Shown in pieces: positions 46,936-58,267 of a stretch of 64,000 bases of DNA. The notes under the pieces are model-generated. The model was not told the origin of the DNA and did no database searches. It saw only the letters and a program-made list of their open reading frames with translations. Source of the stretch: Anomaloglossus baeobatrachus (taxonomy: Eukaryota > Chordata > Amphibia > Anura > Aromobatidae); contig NC_134364.1 of assembly GCF_048569485.1 (NCBI RefSeq), forward strand, positions 127,112,752-127,176,751, in the 5' to 3' direction. Within the stretch, counting starts at the first letter, position 1. Every line of letters begins with the position of its first letter. A program made the translations under genes and the position numbers.

Positions 46936-47036
46936 CTGCTGTTCATCATACAAACTCCCTGCAGATATTGTCCTTCAAACCCAGGATTCCAAGATTGCAA
47001 AGCTGAAATGTTGACCACTGAGCCACCCTACGTACC
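46936..47036 (-). repeat. tRNA-derived SINE, minus orientation
   Basis: Read on the - strand: gtggctcagtggtcaac (A-box region), cctgggtttgaa (B-box), then aggacaatatctgcagggag. This last part matches the tail of a SINE type I associate with frogs. Confidence 0.65.
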
Positions 47037-47164
47037 TTTCATTTCTATATACTATAGAACAACTTAGGAAGACATGAATGGTAAAATAGTCAAGGATTGA
47101 GTTTTCTTTTCAGAAATATTCTTGTTTATGATTGCAACAAGATCACAGGATATGGGAACTGCAA

Positions 47165-47360
47165 CATAGCAGCATGGTGGCTCAGTGGTTAGCACTTGCT
47201 AAGAAACACAAGCCAGCCAATCATTGACCGCTCAAGTCTTCCCTAAGAATGTAAGATGTAACGATACAACTTCATTGTAGGTGTCATCTTCAAGGAGACT
47301 GGAAGCGAGGTCCTCAATGTCTGGAAATATCAGTGCTAACCACTGAGCCGCTGTGATGAG
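47165..47360. repeat. Inverted pair of SINE A-box segments
   Basis: ggtggctcagtggttagcac (about 47174) reappears inverted as gtgctaaccactgagc (about 47333), separated by about 140 bp. Both belong to the SINE family at 46936-47036. Confidence 0.55.
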
Positions 47361-48540
47361 ATCACCTGCAGTACCGCAGTTCACCACTATCCGCATTGCA
47401 TTATCACCATAAGAACCAATACAACAGCGCCCCCCACCCCCATTTTCTGCTTATTACTAGCGCTGAGAGGACCTGGACTGTAAACATCCGGATCCGCACC
47501 GTTTCAGCACTATCTCCGGGCCGGACCTGGACGCGGGATTCCGAGTGCACGATCCAGAATCGGCAATTAATAAAAATGAAAAAAAACAACAATAAATAAA
47601 TGAGCGTTTCATACTTACCGAGACTGTCATGGCGGCATACTGCTTCCGGGTCGCGCTTTCACTTCCTGTGCTGTGCACGCAATCACACAGCTTTCTGTGT
47701 TTTCCCAGCCCACCGGCCATCCTCTCAGCTGTGATTGGTTGCAGACTGACGCTCCCCCAGCCTGTGACAGCTCTGCTGTGCAGTCATCGCTTATCGCAGC
47801 TCAGTAATGGGCAGTCGTGCTCTATGGCTGCTCGCTGTGACATGTAGCAGAGCTGGATGTGTCTTTGCTGGATCTCGTGTGGATTACGCTGGAGCTGCAG
47901 GGTGTTGGGGTAATAAAGTGGTGAAGGAGGAGGCTGCGTGTGTAATTTATTCCAAATAAAGGATTTCTCTGTGTCTTGTTTATTTACTGTCATTTATAGG
48001 TTTGTGATGCGGGTATCTGATAGATGCCCGTGCCATCACTTATCTAGGGTTTAGTAGCAGCCATGCGCTGTTATTAACCCCTGCTATTACCTTGATTGCC
48101 ACCACACCAGGGCAATCAAGATGAGCTGATATCGCATCGTAATGGTCACATCTAACAGATGCGGCTATACCGGGCAGCTGCAGGCTGAGGATATACCAGC
48201 CCCCGGCCGGCGTTATCATGGCTGAGGATGAAAAGTCCGGGGGACCACACGTCGTTTTTTTTTTAAATTATTTATTTCAATTAAAAAAAAAAAAGAGAAC
48301 CACGCGGTTTATCTTAGGCAGCAGTCACACTTGCGAGGGACTCCCACAAGTGTGACATCGCAGCACAGCCGCACACACATCTGACCGGAGCGTGCATGTG
48401 TTTCTAGGTACATGCACGCTCATGTTCAGACAGTGGCAGGCTGTGACGGGGATGTCAGACCCGCACGAGAGTCTGACATATCATCATTACACATTTAAAC
48501 AATTTATACAAAAATTCTTCAAAGTTTTTGAAAAAATGAA
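47361..48540. other. Intergenic DNA, probably repeat-derived
   Basis: No gene recognised. The stretch at 47600-47860 and the stretch starting gcagtcacacttgcgag (about 48320) look like interspersed repeats, but I cannot name families. An A/T run lies at 48257-48295. Confidence 0.35.
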
Positions 48541-48550
48541 TACTTTTATC

Positions 48551-48556
48551 TTTATT
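48551..48556 (-). terminator. PPOX: PPOX poly(A) signal AATAAA
   Basis: On the - strand, AATAAA lies about 45 bp beyond the PPOX stop codon (48600-48602), giving a very short 3' UTR. Its position directly after a conserved last exon makes it the likely PPOX polyadenylation signal. Confidence 0.75.
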
Positions 48557-48599
48557 CTTCTTTTAGAGACATAACCCCCGCTCCGCTCCCGCGGGGATC

Positions 48600-51500
48600 T
48601 CACTCCGAGCTTTGCAGCAGGCGCGTCACAGATCTCTTGGCGTTGTAGATGCAGTCGTTGACCGATACGCCCTCGTAGGAGGCGCCGATGAGGCTGAGGG
48701 GCAGAGAGTGCTGACCGATGTAGGAGAAGAGGTGGTCTGCAGGGAAGGGGAGAGAAGGCTGAGGTCAGTGAATGGACAGCAGGGTGACCACTCGGGTACG
48801 CGGGGGTCGCCTCCTTACCGATCCGCTTCCAGTGACCCAGCGTGTACTGGGGGATGCAGTTCTGTGAAGAAACAAGGCCATAGATGTCAGAGGAGCTGTG
48901 CCCCCTAGTGGTCACATCACGGCGGTGTGGTGACAGTGGGTTTGTTACCTTGTTCAGGGTCACGATGGCGCGGCGCGGCGTCTCCTTCACCCCCAGCTGC
49001 GTGGCAGCCGCCGCGGACGCCAGGCTCAACAGCGTTTCCTTAGATACAGTGTCCGGGTCACCCAGACTGCGCTCAAACCACGCTCCTCCGAGCATCACCT
49101 GCAGTGAAGGCGACAGCACTGACACATTGTGACGAACACTCAGCGACAGGCCCTAATGTGCCAGCTGAGATATCCCATACATTTTATCGCTGCAGTAGAC
49201 CGTCAGCCTCAGGGTACAGTCCCCTGTAGATCAGGACACCCCCCTCCCTCCACATCGGCCGCCATTACCGTCAGTCTGGTGGAGCTGCCGCCTTGTCTGT
49301 TGTGTTCCGGGAAGGCAAGGGAGTCGTATACGATCCCCAACATGGCGCCGTCCTCATAGGAGGGGATGAGATGTCCGAAACCCTGGAGGAGAGAGGAAGT
49401 TAGTGACCCCCATCAGGCAGAGGTCATGAAGGTACTAGAAAAAGGTGACGAGTTAAAGGGGTTGTCCAGGATCGTGAGCAAAGTCCACTGTCACTTTGTG
49501 TGACATCATACGGTGCGAACGCTGGCGTGATTCCCTGGTATTGCCTGTGCCAGCGTACGGTAAGGTGCCGACCAGACACGTGTGCCTTCAGTCAATTCAC
49601 ATCTACTGCGAGAAGGAACCGGACCCTCAGGAGAAGGAACCAGACACTTGGGGGCGCGGGAGAATGAATCAGACACTCGGGGGCACGGGAGAAGGAGCCA
49701 GACACTCGGGGGCACTGGAGAAGGAGCCAGACACTCGGGGGCACTGGAGAAGGAGCCAGACACTCGGGGGCACTGGAGAAGGAACCAGACACTCGGGGAC
49801 ACTGGAGAAGGAACCAGACACTCGGGGGCACTGGAGAAGGAACCAGACACTCGGGGGCACTGGAGAAGGAACCAGACACTCGGGAGAAGGAACCAGACAC
49901 TCGGGGGCACGGGAGAAGGAACCAGACACTCGGGAGAAGGAACCAGACACTCGGGAGAAGGAACCAGACACTCGGGGGCGCTGGAGAAGGAGCCAGACAC
50001 TCGGGGGCGCTGGAGAAGGAGCCAGACACTCGGGGGCGCTGGAGAAGGAGCCAGACACTCGGGGGCGCTGGAGAAGGAGCCAGACACTCGGGGGCGCTGG
50101 AGAAGGAGCCAGACACTCGGGGGCGCTGGAGAAGGAGCCAGACACTCGGGGGCGCTGGAGAAGGAGCCAGACACTCGGGAGAAGGAACCAGACACTCGGG
50201 AGAAGGAACCAGACACTCGGGAGAAGGAACCAGACACTCGGGAGAAGGAGCCAGACACTCGGGAGAAGGAACCAGACACTCGGGAGAAGGAACCAGACAC
50301 TCGGGAGAAGGAACCAGACACTCGGGAGAAGGAACCAGACACTCGGGAGAAGGAACCAGACACTCGGGAGAAGGAACCAGACACTCGGGAGAAGGAACCA
50401 GACACTCGGGAGAAGGAACCAGACACTCGGGAGAAGGAGCCAGACACTCGGGGGCGCTGGAGAAGGAGCCAGACACTCGGGGGCGCTGGAGAAGGAGCCA
50501 GACACTCGGGGGCGCTGGAGAAGGAGCCAGACACTCGGGGGCGCTGGAGAAGGAGCCAGACACTCGGGGGCGCTGGAGAAGGAGCCAGACACTCGGGGGC
50601 GCTGGAGAAGGAGCCAGACACTCGGGGGCGCGGGAGAAGGAGCCAGACACTCGGGGGCGCGGGAGAAGGAGCCAGACACTCGGGGGCGCGGGAGAAGGAG
50701 CCAGACACTCGGGGGCGCGGGAGAAGGAGCCAGACACTCGGGGGCGCGGGAGAAGGAGCCAGACACTCGGGGGCGCGGGAGAAGGAGCCAGACACTCGGG
50801 GGCAAGGGAGAAGGAGCCAGACACTCGGGGGCAAGGGAGAAGGAACCTGACACTCGGGGGCAAGGGAGAAGGAACCTGACACTCGGGGGCAAGGGAGAAG
50901 GAACCTGACACTCGGGGGCAAGGGAGAAGGAACCTGACACTCGGGGGCAAGGGAGAAGGAACCTGACACTCGGGGGCAAGGGAGAAGGAACCTGACACTC
51001 GGGGGCAAGGGAGAAGGAACCTGACACTCGGGGGCAAGGGAGAAGGAACCTGACACTCGGGGGCAAGGGAGAAGGAACCTGACACTCGGGGGCAAGGGAG
51101 AAGGAACCTGACACTCGGGGGCAAGGGAGAAGGAACCTGACACTCGGGGGCAAGGGAGAAGGAACCTGACACTCGGGGGCAAGGGAGAAGGAACCTGACA
51201 CTCGGGGGCAAGGGAGAAGGAACCTGACACTCGGGGGCAAGGGAGAAGGAACCTGACACTCGGGGGCAAGGGAGAAGGAACCTGACACTCGGGGGCAAGG
51301 GAGAAGGAACCTGACACTCGGGGGCAAGGGAGAAGGAACCTGACACTCGGGGGCAAGGGAGAAGGAACCTGACACTCGGGGGCAAGGGAGAAGGAACCTG
51401 ACACTCGGGGGCAAGGGAGAAGGAACCTGACACTCGGGGGCAAGGGAGAAGGAACCTGACACTCGGGGGCAAGGGAGAAGGAACCTGACACTCGGGGGCA

Positions 51501-54500
51501 AGGGAGAAGGAACCTGACACTCGGGGGCACGGGAGAAGGAACCTGACACTCGGGGGCACGGGAGAAGGAACCTGACACTCGGGGGCACGGGAGAAGGAAC
51601 CAGACACTCGGGGGCAAGGGAGAAGGAACCTGACACTCGGGGGCAAGGGAGAAGGAACCTGACACTCGGGGGCAAGGGAGAAGGAACCTGACACTCGGGG
51701 GCAAGGGAGAAGGAACCTGACACTCGGGGGCAAGGGAGAAGGAACCTGACACTCGGGGGCAAGGGAGAAGGAACCTGACACTCGGGGGCAAGGGAGAAGG
51801 AACCTGACACTCGGGGGCAAGGGAGAAGGAACCTGACACTCGGGGGCAAGGGAGAAGGAACCTGACACTCGGGGGCAAGGGAGAAGGAACCTGACACTCG
51901 GGGGCAAGGGAGAAGGAACCTGACACTCGGGGGCAAGGGAGAAGGAACCTGACACTCGGGGGCAAGGGAGAAGGAACCTGACACTCGGGGGCAAGGGAGA
52001 AGGAACCTGACACTCGGGGGCAAGGGAGAAGGAACCTGACACTCGGGGGCAAGGGAGAAGGAACCTGACACTCGGGGGCAAGGGAGAAGGAACCTGACAC
52101 TCGGGGGCAAGGGAGAAGGAACCTGACACTCGGGGGCAAGGGAGAAGGAACCTGACACTCGGGGGCAAGGGAGAAGGAACCTGACACTCGGGGGCAAGGG
52201 AGAAGGAACCTGACACTCGGGGGCGCGGGAGAAGGAACCTGACACTCGGGGGCGCGGGAGAAGGAACCTGACACTCGGGGGCGCGGGAGAAGGAACCTGA
52301 CACTCGGGGGCGCGGGAGAAGGAACCTGACACTCGGGGGCGCGGGAGAAGGAACCTGACACTCGGGGGCGCGGGAGAAGGAACCAGACACTCGGGGGCGC
52401 GGGAGAAGGAACCAGACACTCGGGGGCGCGGGAGAAGGAACCAGACACTCGGGGGCGCGGGAGAAGGAACCAGACACTCGGGGGCGCGGGAGAAGGAACC
52501 AGACACTCGGGGGCGCGGGAGAAGGAACCAGACACTCGGGGGCGCGGGAGAAGGAACCAGACACTCGGGGGCTCGGGAGAAGGAACCAGACACTCGGGGG
52601 CGCGGGAGAAGGAACCAGACACTCGGGGGCGCGGGAGAAGGAACCAGACACTCGGGGGCGCGGGAGAAGGAACCAGACACTCGGGGGCGCGGGAGAAGGA
52701 ACCAGACACTGGGGGCACGAGAGAAGGACCCAGACCCTCGGGGAACAGGACATGAACCTGACAGTTGGGGGACACAGGACACTGATACTGAGGGTGCAGG
52801 ACAATGACACTCATAGGACGGGTCCTGTAGTTTTGGGGTCACTCACTGATACAGGCAGCACATCTCCGTCATACTCTAGGTTTACCACGGCCACGGTGGC
52901 GGTCCTCATTTCACGCAGGGTGTTTGCCATTGGCTCGGCGATTGGGGTCAGCAGTTTGCTCAATACTGAGGATACATAATGGGGGTAGTCAGTCATGTGA
53001 CCTGTCATACAAGGACCCCTTGGCTGTCTGTAGTCGGGGGCGGTACCTGCTGCAGGAACGGCGCTGATCACATGATCTGCTGACACATTGCCGCCAGGAA
53101 CCTTGATCTAGAAGGAAACATCACAGATGATGTGGGGGCAGTGACCTCGAGGGGCAGAGCAGTATGTGACCCCCAATACCTTCCAGCTACCGTCCGCCTG
53201 CCTTTGTAGCGCCTCCACTGGGGTGTCTCTTTGTATCTGCACTCCTCTATCCTTAATGTAGCCCTCGAGGGCGTCTGAGAGGGTCTGCATGCCCCCGCGG
53301 AGCGACCACTGACTCCACTTCTCCTTCTTGGACCTCTGGATGAGAGGCGAGTCCAGCGGCGGCATCTTATCTGTCCCAACGATAGAGAGATCGGGATGAG
53401 CGGCAGAGCTGAGGGTGGGATGTGCCCGGTGCTCCCAGAGATGGAGGCCCTTACCTCCGGCGGCGACCATCCCCAGGACCACCGATCTCTTCTGACGTTC
53501 AGCTTCGTACAGGAAGGGGAAGCAGGAGCGCAAGCTGAGCTGACGGCTGTCACCGGCAAACACCCCCCGGCACAGGCTGTCAATCACTATATCAGCGAGC
53601 TGCCGAGAGAAAGGCGCGGGGTTACTGCCCCCTGAAGGCAGCGGCACATGATAAATGGGAGCTATGGATGGAGCAACATGGCCGAAAAAGCAGGGTAAAC
53701 AGCAGCATAGAGTATATCAGGAGGTAAATACGTCATACACTGTAAGCTTCAGCACTTTATGGCAAGGATCTCTCATATATATCTGCAGAGGAGCAGAATC
53801 CGGGGTGGGGACTGGGGGCGGCATTAACGTACCCCAAAGGTACAATAACCGAAGGTTTATCATATAGGAGCATAATAATACAGAGATAACAAAAAGCCGG
53901 CCGACCACAGAGCTGACAATCCAAAGTACGATATAAAGGCGTTATCTGCAGGAGAAGAGTCAGCATCAGCGAGCGTGGGGCGTAAGTCCTCACACCCCGC
54001 ACCAAGATATCTGCAGCAATAAACAGGACTGGGAACAAGAAGATAAGGACCGCAGCCTGCAGAGCATCGCAACCATCTGTGCAGGGAACCAGAGGAGGAA
54101 CGAAGGGCGTAATAGAAGTGAGTACAAGAATATATATCATGGGTACAGAAAGTATTCACGCCCTTTACATTTTTCACTCTGTTTCATTGCAGCCATTTGG
54201 TAAATTCTCATTAATGTGCACTCTGCCCCCATCTTATCAGAAAAAACATAAATATAGAAATTTTTGCCAATTTATTAAACAATAAAAACTGAAATATCCC
54301 ATGGTCATAAGTATTCAGCCCCTTTGCTCAGACACTCATATGTAAGTCCCATCTGTCCATTTCCTTGTGATCCTCCTTGAGATGGTTCCTTCATTGGAGT
54401 GCAGCTGTGTGTAATTACACTGATAGGAGGTGATTTGGAAAGGCGCACACCTGTGTATATAACACCTCACAGCGCACACTGCAGGTCACACCAAATGAGG

Positions 54501-57500
54501 ATCATGAGGTCAAAAGGAACTGCCCAAGGAGCTCAGAGACAGAATTGTGGGAAGGCACAGACCTGGCCAAGGTTACAAAAGAATTTCTGCAATACTCAAG
54601 GTTCCTAAGAGCACAGTGGCCTCCATTATCCTTAAATGGAAGATATCTGGGACCAGCAGAACTCTTCCTAGACCCGGCCGTCCAGCCAAACTGAGCAATC
54701 GTGGGAGAAGAGCCTTGGTGAGAGGTAAAGAAGAACCCCAAGATCACTGCGGCCGAGCTCCAGAGATGCAGTAGGGAGATGGGAGAAAGTTCCACAAAGT
54801 CACCTATCACTGCAGCCTCCACCAGTCGGGCCTTTATGGCAGAGTGGCCGACGGAAGCCTCTCCTCAGTGCAAGACATATGAAAGCCGCAGAGAGTTTAC
54901 AAAAAGCACATGAAGGACTCGCAGACCATGAGAAATAAGATCCTCTGGTCTAATGAGACGAAGATAGAACTTTCTGGTGAAAATTCTAAGCAGTATGAGT
55001 GGAGAAAACCAGGCACTGCTCATCACCTGCCCAATACAATCCCCACAGTGAAGCATGGTGGTGGCAGAATCATGCTATGGGAGCAGGGACAGGATGACTG
55101 GCTGCAATTGAAGTAAAGATGTAAGCGGACAAGTACAGAGATATCCTGGAAGAAAACTTCTTCCAGAGTGCTCTGGACCTCAGACGTGGCTTAAGGTTCA
55201 CCTTCCAACAAGACAATGACCCTAAGCACACAGCTAAAATAATAAAGAAGTGGCTTCGGGACAAATCTGTGACCATTCCTGACCGGCCCAGCCAGAGCCC
55301 TGACCTAAACCCAACTGAGCATCTCTGGGGAGACCTGAAAATGGCGTCCACCAACGTTCACCATCCAACCTGACGTAACTGGAGAGGATCTGCAAGGAAG
55401 AATGGCCGAGGATCCCAAGAAGACTCATGTCTGTACTAGTTCAAAAGGGACGGTGCCCCTATATACAAGAATATAACTACTATAATACTGCTCCTATGTA
55501 CAAGAATACAACTACTATAATACTGCCCCCTATGTACAAGAATATAACTACTATAATACTGCCCCTATGTACAAGAATATAACTACTATAATACTGCCCC
55601 CTATGTACAAGAATATAACTACTATAATACTGCTCCTATGTACAAGAATATAACTACTATAATACTGCTCCTATATACAAGAATATAACTACTATAATAC
55701 TGCCCCCTATGTTCAAGAATATAACTACTATAATACTGCCCCTATATACAAGACTATAGCTACTATAATACTGCCCCCTATGTACAGGAATATAACTACT
55801 ATAATACTGCCCCTATATACAAGACTATAGCTACTATAATACTGCCCCATATGTACAGGAATATAACTACTATAATACTGCCCCTATATACAGGAATATA
55901 ACTACTATAATACTGTCCCTATATACAAGAATATAACTACTATAATACTGCCCCTATGTACAAGAATATAACTACTATAATACTGCTCCTATGTACAAGA
56001 CTATAACTACTATAATACTGCTCCTATGTACAAGAATATAACTACTATAATACTGCCTCCTATGTACAAGAATATAACTACTATAATACTGCCCCCTATG
56101 TACAAGAATATAACTACTATAATACTGCCCCCTATGTACAAGAATATAACTACTATAATACTGCCCCTATGTACAAGAATATAACTACTATAATACTGCT
56201 CCTATATACAAGAATATAACTACTATAATACTGCCCCTATGTACAAGAATATAACTACTATAATACTGCCCCTATGTACAAGAATATAACTACTATAATA
56301 CTGCCCCTATGTACAAGAATATAACTACTATTATACTGCCCCTATGTACCAGAATATAACTACTATAATACTGCCCCCTATATACAAGAATATAACTACT
56401 ATAATACTGCCCCCTATGTACAAGAATATAACTACTATAATACTGCCCCTATATACAAGAATATAACTACTATTATACTGCCCCCTATATACAGGAATAT
56501 AACTACTATAATACTGCCCCTATATACAAGACTATAGCTACTATAATACTGCCCCATATGTACAGGAATATAACTACTATAATACTGCCCCCTATGTACA
56601 AGAATATAACTACTATAATACTGCTCCTATGTACAAGAATATAACTACTATAATACTGTCCCCTATGTACAAGAATATAACTACTATAATACTGCCCCCG
56701 TGTACAGGAATATAACTACTATAATACTGCCCCCATGTACAAGAATATAACTACTATAATACTGCCCCTATGTACAAGAATATAACTACTATAATACTGC
56801 CCCTATATACAAGAATATAACTACTATAATACTGCCCCTATGTACAAGAATATAACTACTATAATACTGCCCCTATGTACAAGAATATAACTACTATAAT
56901 ACTGCCCCTATGTACAGGAATATAACTACTATAATACTGCCCCTATGTACAAGAATATAACTACTATAATACTGCTCCTATGTACAAGAATATAACTACT
57001 ATAATACTGCCCCTATGTACAAGAATATAACTACTATAATACTGCCCCCTATGTACAAGAATATAACTACTATAATACTGCCCCTATATACAGGAATATA
57101 ACTACTATAATACTGCTCCTATGTACAAGAATATAACTACTATAATACTGCCCCTATGTACAAGAATATAACTACTATAATACTGCCCCCTATGTACAAG
57201 AATATAACTACTATAATACTGCCCCCTATGTACAAGAATATAACTACTATAATACTGCTCCTATGTACAAGAATATATCTACTATAATACTGCCCCTATG
57301 TACAAGAATATAACTACTATAATACTGCCCCCTATGTACAAGAATATAACTACTATAATACTGCTCCTATGTACAAGAATATATCTACTATAATACTGCC
57401 CCTATGTACAAGAATATAACTACTATAATACTGCCCCTATGTACAAGAATATAACTACTATAATACTGCCCCTATATACAGGAATATAACTGCTATAACA

Positions 57501-58257
57501 CCACTGTCTATATTTATGATTGTCACCTCTTTTCCAAACCGGCGTGAGAAGAAGTCGTGGATGGTCTCGTCTTCCTTTGTTCCTCGAGGAGCAGTCAGGT
57601 CCCGGAGGCCGCATAAGAAAAGCGGTTTTGAGAATGGGGGGATGGTCCGCAGGACGCCCCTAGAATTACACAGGACGGTGAATACAGCGGTCCCTGTGAT
57701 GCCCCGTTGTATTCGGACACGGGGGGGCTCACCCTATACTGGATGGCAGCCTGTGTAACGACTGGTTGACGTAGAGGTAGCGGTCCTTGGCGGCCGGTTG
57801 ACTCCTAAGCACGGGAAGGAGATCTGCTTCTAGTCCCAGCTCTGAGATCTGCGGGGTATGAGATATCACACATGGGGGCGCTATAAGAGGTGGAGGGCCA
57901 CAGTGGAGCAGACAAGGAGGCACGTGTGGCTGAGGACTGGCCTGGCCGCCATATTGATGCTCTCACCATACACAGGGTGTTTCTCCCCACCACTCCGCCC
58001 GGCCGCATCCCGCGGGGTCCGTGTTCAAACACAGCGCCATCTTCAGTCCGCGTAGAGCGCATCCACCCGCCAAGCCTGCCGCTGCCCTCCAGTAAGATCA
58101 CCTATGGGGCAACACACAGTCATCAGGGGGACAGGGGGGAGAACGCCAAGACGCCCCGACCCACACTCACCTTACACACGCCGCCATCCTTAACCAGGTG
58201 GTAACAGGCGGCCAGTCCACTGATCCCACCACCCGCGACCACCACCGTCCTCTGCAT
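48600..58257 (-). CDS. PPOX: Protoporphyrinogen oxidase, twelve coding exons
   Basis: FAD enzyme of the mitochondrial inner membrane that oxidises protoporphyrinogen IX to protoporphyrin IX with O2, the penultimate step of haem synthesis. Exons in transcript order, given as + coordinates: 58171-58257, 57967-58101, 57733-57848, 57527-57659, 53455-53599, 53180-53370, 53047-53107, 52847-52965, 49269-49382, 48949-49098, 48819-48861, 48600-48736. The sum is 1,431 bp, or 476 codons plus stop, against 477 aa in human. All junctions are GT-AG and in phase; the exon 6 donor (GTATTG) is weak. The N-terminal FAD-binding fold has GGGISG (9-14) and RLGGW (38-42); GPRGMRP (57-63) includes Arg59. WSQWSLRGG (224-232) lies in the middle and [11 protein letters not shown] (449-459) is the C-terminal FAD contact. 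An acceptor at 58266-58267, 8 bp before the ATG, implies a noncoding first exon outside the window, as in mammals. Neighbour B4GALT3 is convergent. Introns 1, 4 and 8 are swollen by arrays. Confidence 0.96.
49620..52735. repeat. 21/29-bp minisatellite array in PPOX intron 8
   Basis: About 115 units of gggagaaggaacctgacact type. Units are 29 bp with a gggggc(a/g) spacer, or 21 bp without it (mainly 50175-50440). Domains differ by agcc/aacc, cctg/ccag and spacer type. On the - (PPOX sense) strand all three frames are open for about 1,060-1,100 codons; this is a composition effect. Confidence 0.97.
53648..54140 (-). other. Part of PPOX intron 4 without recognised features
   Basis: Ordinary intron sequence between exon 5 and the Tc1 element. 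Short open frames here have no coding support. Confidence 0.5.
54144..55446 (+). mobile_element. Broken Tc1-like transposon in PPOX intron 4
   Basis: The left end begins cagaaagtattcacgccc with a second inner copy near 54303 (aagtattcagcccc), the IR/DR arrangement of vertebrate Tc1 elements. Transposase pieces follow: [20 protein letters not shown] (54565), [31 protein letters not shown] (about 54940, second domain), [10 protein letters not shown], and DNDPKHTAK...[15 protein letters not shown] (about 55215-55340). Frames shift at least twice and stops occur. The right terminal repeat is missing; the sequence passes into the 35-bp array. Confidence 0.88.
55455..57500. repeat. 35-bp minisatellite array in PPOX intron 4
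   Basis: About 57 copies of the same 35-36-bp family as in B4GALT3 intron 2 (ataactactataatactgcc core), in the same orientation on the + strand and therefore opposite relative to its host gene. It directly follows the truncated Tc1 element and ends about 25 bp from PPOX exon 4. Confidence 0.97.
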
Positions 58258-58267
58258 CCACAAATCT

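Noticed and set aside
49506-52842. Pro/Ser-rich minus frames of about 1,060-1,100 codons (mucin- or collagen-like at first sight)
   Set aside because: The 29-bp unit is open in all frames, so each frame spells the same 29-residue cycle. It lies in PPOX intron 8.
53860-54177. Small minus-strand frames in PPOX intron 4 as extra exons
   Set aside because: They do not match PPOX; exons 4 and 5 join in phase without them.
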